A DNA stretch of 64,000 nucleotides. Origin: an uncultured Clostridia bacterium. Lineage in GTDB: Bacteria > Bacillota > Clostridia > Christensenellales > Borkfalkiaceae. The first letter of the stretch is position 1. Each line of letters opens with the position of its first letter. The notes under the pieces were generated by a model, which saw only the letters and a program-made list of their open reading frames with translations, was not told the DNA's origin and made no database searches. The position numbers were made by a program, and so were the translations under genes. The stretch spans positions 1 through 64,000 of the forward strand of contig CAMWIW010000004.1 in NCBI GenBank assembly GCA_947174415.1, in the 5' to 3' direction. Shown piece after piece: positions 59,821-64,000 of the stretch.

Positions 59821-60735
59821 TTATTTCTTTTTGTTTTTTATTATGACTATCGCAACGTAAGCGGCAAGCAACGCCGCGCACGTTCCCAAAAGTATGCCGT
59901 ACATTGCTCCGAGTTGAATTTGCGTGCCGAACACCGTAATATTGGCGTCGAAGCCCGTTTTAATTCCCTCTACCGCATCCGCGGGAATACCCGCGTCCGA
60001 AAATGCCGTAAGATATCCGTTCATATAGTGATTGCGCATTATGCCAACGCCGTACGTACCGGGCAGACAGCAAAGAATATCTCTGAGCCCTTCCGAGAAC
60101 TGCGAAAAAGGCATATATGCACCGCAGATAAAGCCGTACATCGACGACACGAGGGTTGCAACCGCCGACAGTCCGCCTTGATTCTTTATGAAACTTTCCA
60201 CCACTCCCGCAAGAAGCGTTCCGAAAAGCGTGCAGCAGAAAATATCAACAACAATCATAAATGCGTCGCCGACATTGATATACCACCCAACGCACGCAAG
60301 ATAGATATGCCCCAAGAGCATTATGATTACAAGGACTATAAAAGTTACGAAAAAGTTAGAAATAAAATACGCAACCGAAATAGTTGTTCCCTTAGCAGGT
60401 GATACCTGAAAATCGTTCAAGCTCCCCTCTATTTTGTCCGTAACCATAATGATATTGGAACTGAACGCAACCGTAACCGCGCTTACGCTTAATACCGACG
60501 ACATAAGCCACGCACCGACGATGCCGTTTAAAATTTTATCGTCAACCTCGAACCCTTCGGGAATTGCCGCGTTAAAGCTGTCTAAATACACGTTGCGCAA
60601 GAACGTTACAAACAACACCAAAAGTATCAACGGAGTTATAAGCGAAATAAAAAAGGTAAATTTGTCCTTAAAATAACACTTAGTGTTGCGCGAAACCAAA
60701 GAAATAAGTTTTTTACATTCAACCGTAGCCGTCAT
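59821..60735 (-). CDS. ABC-2 type transporter permease
   Basis: A 304-residue membrane protein with six or so helices, a large external loop after the first and a conserved region LCCLPGTYGVGIMRNHYMNG (about 215-234) common to DrrB-like permeases. It directly follows the ATPase gene in a TetR-controlled operon, a typical drug or metabolite efflux arrangement. Confidence 0.88.
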   Translation of the reverse strand: MTATVECKKLISLVSRNTKCYFKDKFTFFISLITPLILLVLFVTFLRNVYLDSFNAAIPEGFEVDDKILNGIVGAWLMSSVLSVSAVTVAFSSNIIMVTDKIEGSLNDFQVSPAKGTTISVAYFISNFFVTFIVLVIIMLLGHIYLACVGWYINVGDAFMIVVDIFCCTLFGTLLAGVVESFIKNQGGLSAVATLVSSMYGFICGAYMPFSQFSEGLRDILCCLPGTYGVGIMRNHYMNGYLTAFSDAGIPADAVEGIKTGFDANITVFGTQIQLGAMYGILLGTCAALLAAYVAIVIIKNKKK

Positions 60736-61644
60736 TTACATACCCTCCAAATCTTTGCCCGTAACTTTAAGAAACACGTTGTCCATATTGCCTTTTAAAA
60801 CTTCGAAGTCGGTGAAAAGCTTTGGATATTTTTTTATAAGTTCGGTTGCTTCGTTCGTCTTATTTAACACGACTTCCAAGAAATCGCGTTCCATTTTCAG
60901 CCCGTAGCCCAATGGAGCAAGCAACTTTTCCGCCTCGTCTTTATCCGAATAAATTCTTATGTAATCGTTTGCATAGTTATTTTTCAGCTCGTGCGGAGTA
61001 CCTTCGGCAACTTTTTTGCCGCTGTCTAAAATAACTACGTAGTCGGCTTCAGCCGCTTCTTCCATATAGTGTGTGGTAAGAAATACGGTAAGACCCTTTT
61101 CTTTACGCAGCTTATCGATTACTCCCCACACGGTTTTACGCGTTTTCGGGTCAAGCCCCGTGGTAGGTTCGTCTAAAATTAAAAGCTCGGGACTGTGGAA
61201 AAGTGCTCGGGCAATATCTATCCTTCTCTTCTGCCCACCCGAAAGCTTGCATAAGGGACGCTTTAATATTTCTTGTAAGTCAAGAAGTTCGGTAATTTCG
61301 TCAAGCCGAGTTTTAAAATTCTTCCCGAAAATCCCGTACAGCGCTGCGCGCGACTTCAGATTGTCGTAAACGGACAGCTTTTTATCGAGTACAGAATTTT
61401 GAAACACTATGCCTATACTGCCCTTTATTTTATCGGCGTTTTTATCTATGTCGTAGCCGCAGACGTTAACTTTACCTGCGTCCTTTTTAAGCGTACCGCT
61501 TATTATATTTATCGTGGTTGACTTGCCTGCACCGTTTATACCTAGGAAAGCAAACAGCTCTCCCTCTTTAACCTTAAAAGAAACCCCGTCTACAGCCTTC
61601 ACGTCTTTAAACGATTTTTCAAGGTTTTCGATTTCGATTATCAT
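60736..61644 (-). CDS. ABC transporter ATP-binding protein, DrrA-like
   Basis: A 302-residue ATPase: Walker A GINGAGKST, signature LSGGQKRRIDIA, Walker B LLILDEPTTGLDPKTR, H-loop LTTHYMEEA. Works with the permease downstream; overlaps TetR gene by 4 nt. Confidence 0.94.
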   Translation of the reverse strand: MIIEIENLEKSFKDVKAVDGVSFKVKEGELFAFLGINGAGKSTTINIISGTLKKDAGKVNVCGYDIDKNADKIKGSIGIVFQNSVLDKKLSVYDNLKSRAALYGIFGKNFKTRLDEITELLDLQEILKRPLCKLSGGQKRRIDIARALFHSPELLILDEPTTGLDPKTRKTVWGVIDKLRKEKGLTVFLTTHYMEEAAEADYVVILDSGKKVAEGTPHELKNNYANDYIRIYSDKDEAEKLLAPLGYGLKMERDFLEVVLNKTNEATELIKKYPKLFTDFEVLKGNMDNVFLKVTGKDLEGM

Positions 61645-62201
61645 TTATTCTCTCCTTTTAATTGTTTGATTGTTCCAAAATACGCGTCTGATAACATTTG
61701 ACTTACGGTTTCCCAATCTATGTCGATATATTCAGTGGCGAATATGCTTGCAATGCCGTGAACGAAAATCCACATATGCATGTGAAGCCTGCTTGCCTGA
61801 TCTTGATACAGCCCGTAGTTTTTCATTATCATAAAAACCGTATTGTCAAAAATCTGCTGTGTGCCGTCTTTGACCATATTTTGGTGCATCATAGCGTATT
61901 TGAAAAGCTCTTTTTCTTCTTTTGCAAAGCGGATATAGCCCATACCCACGGCTTTATATGTTTCATACTTGCCGCTTGCCACTTCGTCGTCCATATATTT
62001 TTGAAAGACTTCCAACACCTTTTTGTTTACTTGCTTTTTCAAATCTTCCATTCCGTTGAACGACAGATATATAGGCTGAGTTGAACAATTGCACCGTTTT
62101 GCAACAGAGCGCATATTAAGAGCCTCTATCCCACTCTCCCTCACTATTTCAAGCGCGGCGTTTAAAATATCTTCCTTTGTTATCACTTTCTTTGCAGGCA
62201 T
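61641..62201 (-). CDS. TetR/AcrR family transcriptional regulator
   Basis: A 186-residue repressor with N-terminal HTH (DILNAALEIVRESGIEALNMRSVAKRCN, about 10-37, given in part) and a variable ligand-binding domain with a WHG-like C-terminus. First gene of the ABC operon, probably repressing it through the palindrome at 62215-62246. Confidence 0.92.
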   Translation of the reverse strand: MPAKKVITKEDILNAALEIVRESGIEALNMRSVAKRCNCSTQPIYLSFNGMEDLKKQVNKKVLEVFQKYMDDEVASGKYETYKAVGMGYIRFAKEEKELFKYAMMHQNMVKDGTQQIFDNTVFMIMKNYGLYQDQASRLHMHMWIFVHGIASIFATEYIDIDWETVSQMLSDAYFGTIKQLKGENK

Positions 62202-62214
62202 AATCTACCCCTTA

Positions 62215-62272
62215 AATAACATTAGTTATTAATAACAAGTGTTATTTTATCATAAAGTATAATAGTTGTCAA
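62215..62272 (-). promoter_or_regulatory. TetR operon promoter with nested palindromic operator
   Basis: TTGACA (complement 62267-62272), 17-nt spacer, TAAAAT (complement 62244-62249). The operator 62215-62246 has outer arms AATAACA/TGTTATT and a central palindrome GTTATTAATAAC (62225-62236), overlapping the -10 box. Confidence 0.65.
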
Positions 62273-62292
62273 TATTTTTTATATAAAAGTGA

Positions 62293-62324
62293 AGCCCCTT
62301 CGGCGGATTTACGCCGAAGGGGCT
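62293..62324 (-). terminator. rnpB terminator
   Basis: 13-bp perfect arms AGCCCCTTCGGCG/CGCCGAAGGGGCT with a 6-nt loop. Confidence 0.9.
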
Positions 62325-62330
62325 ATATTT

Positions 62331-62691
62331 CAGTTTGAGATTAATCTGTAAGCCGAGTTCTGTCGTGTACGGTTATCTATCTAATCTTGCAGTCGCCTGC
62401 AAGCTCAAGCGATATTTACGGCTGTAAGCAGACGGGCAGCCTTTGCATTTAAGCAAGCTCACAGCCCAATCTTGCATCGGGTGGGGTTTAATTGGCTCTC
62501 CTTGTCGCCAAGGAGACGGTGAGCTCTTACCTCGCCATTCCAACCTTACGGAGTTAACCCCGCGGTATATTTCTGTTCACTTTCCTTGAAGTCGCCTTCT
62601 CTTGCCGTTAACAAGCACCCTTGCCCTGCGATGCTCGGACTTTCCTCACGCTACTTTAAGTAGCCCGCAACCGTATAATTAACTCAAACTG
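62331..62691 (-). ncRNA. rnpB: RNase P RNA
   Basis: Catalytic RNA that trims tRNA 5' ends. The minus strand holds the universal GAGGAAAGTCCGAGC (5' P4 region) and the 3' ACAGAACTCGGCTTA. The outer P1 helix pairs CAGTTTGAG with CTCAAACTG, giving a span of about 361 nt. The strong promoter start coincides with the 5' end. Confidence 0.95.
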
Positions 62692-62696
62692 AAAAT

Positions 62697-62726
62697 ATTA
62701 TAGCACTTTTTTTAAAATAAGGGCAA
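62697..62726 (-). promoter_or_regulatory. rnpB promoter
   Basis: TTGCCC (complement 62721-62726), 18-nt spacer, TATAAT (complement 62697-62702). Confidence 0.7.
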
Positions 62727-62743
62727 GTATTTTACAGTTTGAG

Positions 62744-62772
62744 TTGCTTTTTAGCGTAATTTATTTTACAAT
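62744..62772 (+). promoter_or_regulatory. pyk promoter
   Basis: TTGCTT (62744-62749), 17-nt spacer, TACAAT (62767-62772), divergent from rnpB; GAGGT Shine-Dalgarno follows. Confidence 0.6.
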
Positions 62773-62800
62773 ATTGCTTAGTATTTATGAGGTATTGTGT

Positions 62801-64000
62801 ATGAAGAAAACTAAGATTATATGTACGCTCGGTCCTGCAAGTGATACCGAAGAAGTTTTATCCGACCTGATTGACGCAGGTATGAATGTTGCGCGCCTTA
62901 ACTTTTCACACGGCACGCACGAGGACCACGCAAAGAAAATAGCTATGGTTAAGGCTGTCAGAGAAAGAAAACGCGCCCCCATTGCGATAATGCTTGACAC
63001 GAAAGGTCCTGAATTCAGGATAAGAACGTTCAAAAACGGTAAAATCACGCTTAAAGACGGCGACGAATTCACCTTTACAACTAACGAAATAGTCGGTGAT
63101 AACACGCGCGTTTCCGTTTCTTTCAAGAGCATTTGCGAGCAAATGTCAGCAGGCGATAAAATTCTGTTGAATAACGGACTTATGATTTTCGAAGTCGTAT
63201 CTGTTAAAAAACCCAACGTTATCTGCAAAACGGTAGTCGGCGGCGAACTGTCTGACAGAAAGTCTATGTTCTTCCCCGATAAAGAGCTTAAGATGGAATA
63301 TCTTTCCGAACAGGACAAGGCGGATATAAAATTCGGCGTTGAACAAGGCGTTGACTTTATCGCCGCGTCTTTCGTATCGAGAGCGCAAGACGTTATAGAT
63401 ATAAGAAATTGGCTTAGAGAGTGCGGCTCACCCGACGGCAATATCGAAATTATCGCAAAAATCGAGAGCCGTGCAGGCGTTAACAATCTTGACGAAATTT
63501 TAAAAGTTTGCGACGGAATAATGGTTGCACGCGGCGACCTCGGCGTAGAAGTGCCTTTCGAAGAGCTGCCCAGCATACAGAAAACTATAATAAAGAAATG
63601 CCGTATTTGCGGCAAGCGTTCCATTACGGCAACCGAAATGCTTGAATCTATGATTAAGCAGCCCCGCCCTACCCGTGCGGAGATTTCCGACGTTGCGAAC
63701 GCCGTTTACGACGGTTCATCGGCTATAATGCTTTCGGGCGAAACCGCCGCAGGCTCTTACCCCGTTGAAGCTGTCAAGGCAATGGCAAGAATTGCCCGTC
63801 AGGCAGAAGCAAACACCTCTTACATTGCTCACATTAACGAAGACGATTACTCAATTAATAAGCTTTCCGAGGCGTTGGCGCACTCCGCTTGCACCCTTGC
63901 TCACGATATCGGCGCAAAGGTTATAGTCGTTTGCACGCGTACAGGCGGCACGGCGAGAACAGTTTCGCGCTTCCGTCCCATGATTGACATTATCGGTATG
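62801..64000 (+). CDS. pyk: Pyruvate kinase, partial
   Basis: Glycolytic enzyme making ATP and pyruvate, cut at the right edge after 400 codons. It starts MKKTKIICTLGPASDT; NVARLNFSHGTHEDH is the early nucleotide/K(+) segment, AKIESRAGVNNLDEI holds the catalytic Lys, GIMVARGDLGVEVP and TATEMLESMIKQPRPTRAE complete the active site. The C-terminal regulatory domain has begun. A GAGGT Shine-Dalgarno precedes the ATG. No stop is reached in the window. Confidence 0.94.
   Translation, partial: MKKTKIICTLGPASDTEEVLSDLIDAGMNVARLNFSHGTHEDHAKKIAMVKAVRERKRAPIAIMLDTKGPEFRIRTFKNGKITLKDGDEFTFTTNEIVGDNTRVSVSFKSICEQMSAGDKILLNNGLMIFEVVSVKKPNVICKTVVGGELSDRKSMFFPDKELKMEYLSEQDKADIKFGVEQGVDFIAASFVSRAQDVIDIRNWLRECGSPDGNIEIIAKIESRAGVNNLDEILKVCDGIMVARGDLGVEVPFEELPSIQKTIIKKCRICGKRSITATEMLESMIKQPRPTRAEISDVANAVYDGSSAIMLSGETAAGSYPVEAVKAMARIARQAEANTSYIAHINEDDYSINKLSEALAHSACTLAHDIGAKVIVVCTRTGGTARTVSRFRPMIDIIGM

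Noticed and set aside
1..64000. CRISPR arrays, prophage or IS transposase genes
   Set aside because: No spaced direct-repeat array and no integrase, transposase or capsid-like frame was seen.

Overview
The window looks like a chromosomal segment of a spore-forming, fermentative, low-to-moderate GC Firmicute of the Clostridia type, probably fibre- or pectin-using. I infer this from the complete spoIIIAA-AH operon, spoIVB, spo0A, a GerW-like gene and sporulation-type D-Ala-D-Ala carboxypeptidases, ackA-pta acetate metabolism, typical gene clusters (scpA-scpB, asp23-nusB-folD-ispA-dxs-tlyA-nadK-argR-recN-spoIVB) and a secreted pectate-lyase-like lipoprotein. No phage, plasmid, IS transposase, CRISPR array or rRNA operon was seen. 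Most genes are on the minus strand.

Layout. 1-463: cut end of a lipoprotein with Listeria-Bacteroides repeats. 605-4552: metal/stress island (ArsR regulator, copper P-type ATPase, nitroreductase, divergent HxlR regulator). 4624-11307: asparaginase, asnS, rpmF, yceD, ackA, pta, tmcAL. 11346-13487: unknown membrane protein and divergent Xre regulator with three operator-like repeats. 13516-22667: rluB, dacF-type carboxypeptidases, gerW-like, ytfI-like, scpB, scpA, M50 protease, lysA, SpoIIM-like protein, spoIVB. 22718-32315: recN, argR, nadK, tlyA, dxs, then a four-helix membrane protein (OapA), a ~560-nt structured RNA that I identify as OLE RNA, a 65-aa membrane protein, ispA, folD, nusB and an Asp23 protein. 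32381-32662: inverted-repeat, MITE-like element. 32663-37018: spoIIIAH to spoIIIAA. 37167-43049: two tRNA-Leu genes, isochorismatase-like hydrolase, coaE, polA, membrane-anchored GIY-YIG protein, YcjF-like protein. 43334-49738: two large secreted lipoproteins with a decayed HI0074-type gene between them. 49944-56154: 49-aa protein, spo0A, ABC-F ATPase, heterodimeric ABC exporter. 56234-62201: RlmI-like methyltransferase, VOC protein, DUF3267 protease, M29 aminopeptidase, ABC transporter with TetR repressor. 62331-62691: rnpB. 62801-64000: pyk, cut by the right edge.

How the parts work together. asp23 to spoIVB is a housekeeping/isoprenoid/DNA-repair cluster in the order known to surround OLE RNA in other Firmicutes: isoprenoid genes (ispA, dxs) flank the RNA and its membrane partner. 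The ole RNA has its own sigma-A-type promoter, and a closing helix marks both ends. Several sporulation components look modified: Spo0A keeps its DNA-binding domain and phospho-acceptor Asp but lacks the acidic Mg pair and the switch Thr/Ser, and SpoIIIAG is short and seems to lack the beta-triangle insertion.

Another theme is that several genes without a Shine-Dalgarno (nadK, polA, an exporter subunit, an RlmI-like gene) have a good -10/-35 promoter ending only 6-9 nt before the ATG, suggesting leaderless or nearly leaderless mRNAs. Every gap above 300 bases is accounted for: ole RNA at 28922-29594, the inverted-repeat element at 32316-32662, tRNA plus terminators at 37019-37388, the HI0074 remnant at 47024-47506, and rnpB at 62202-62800. 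All identifications are from reading the sequence; no database search was run.
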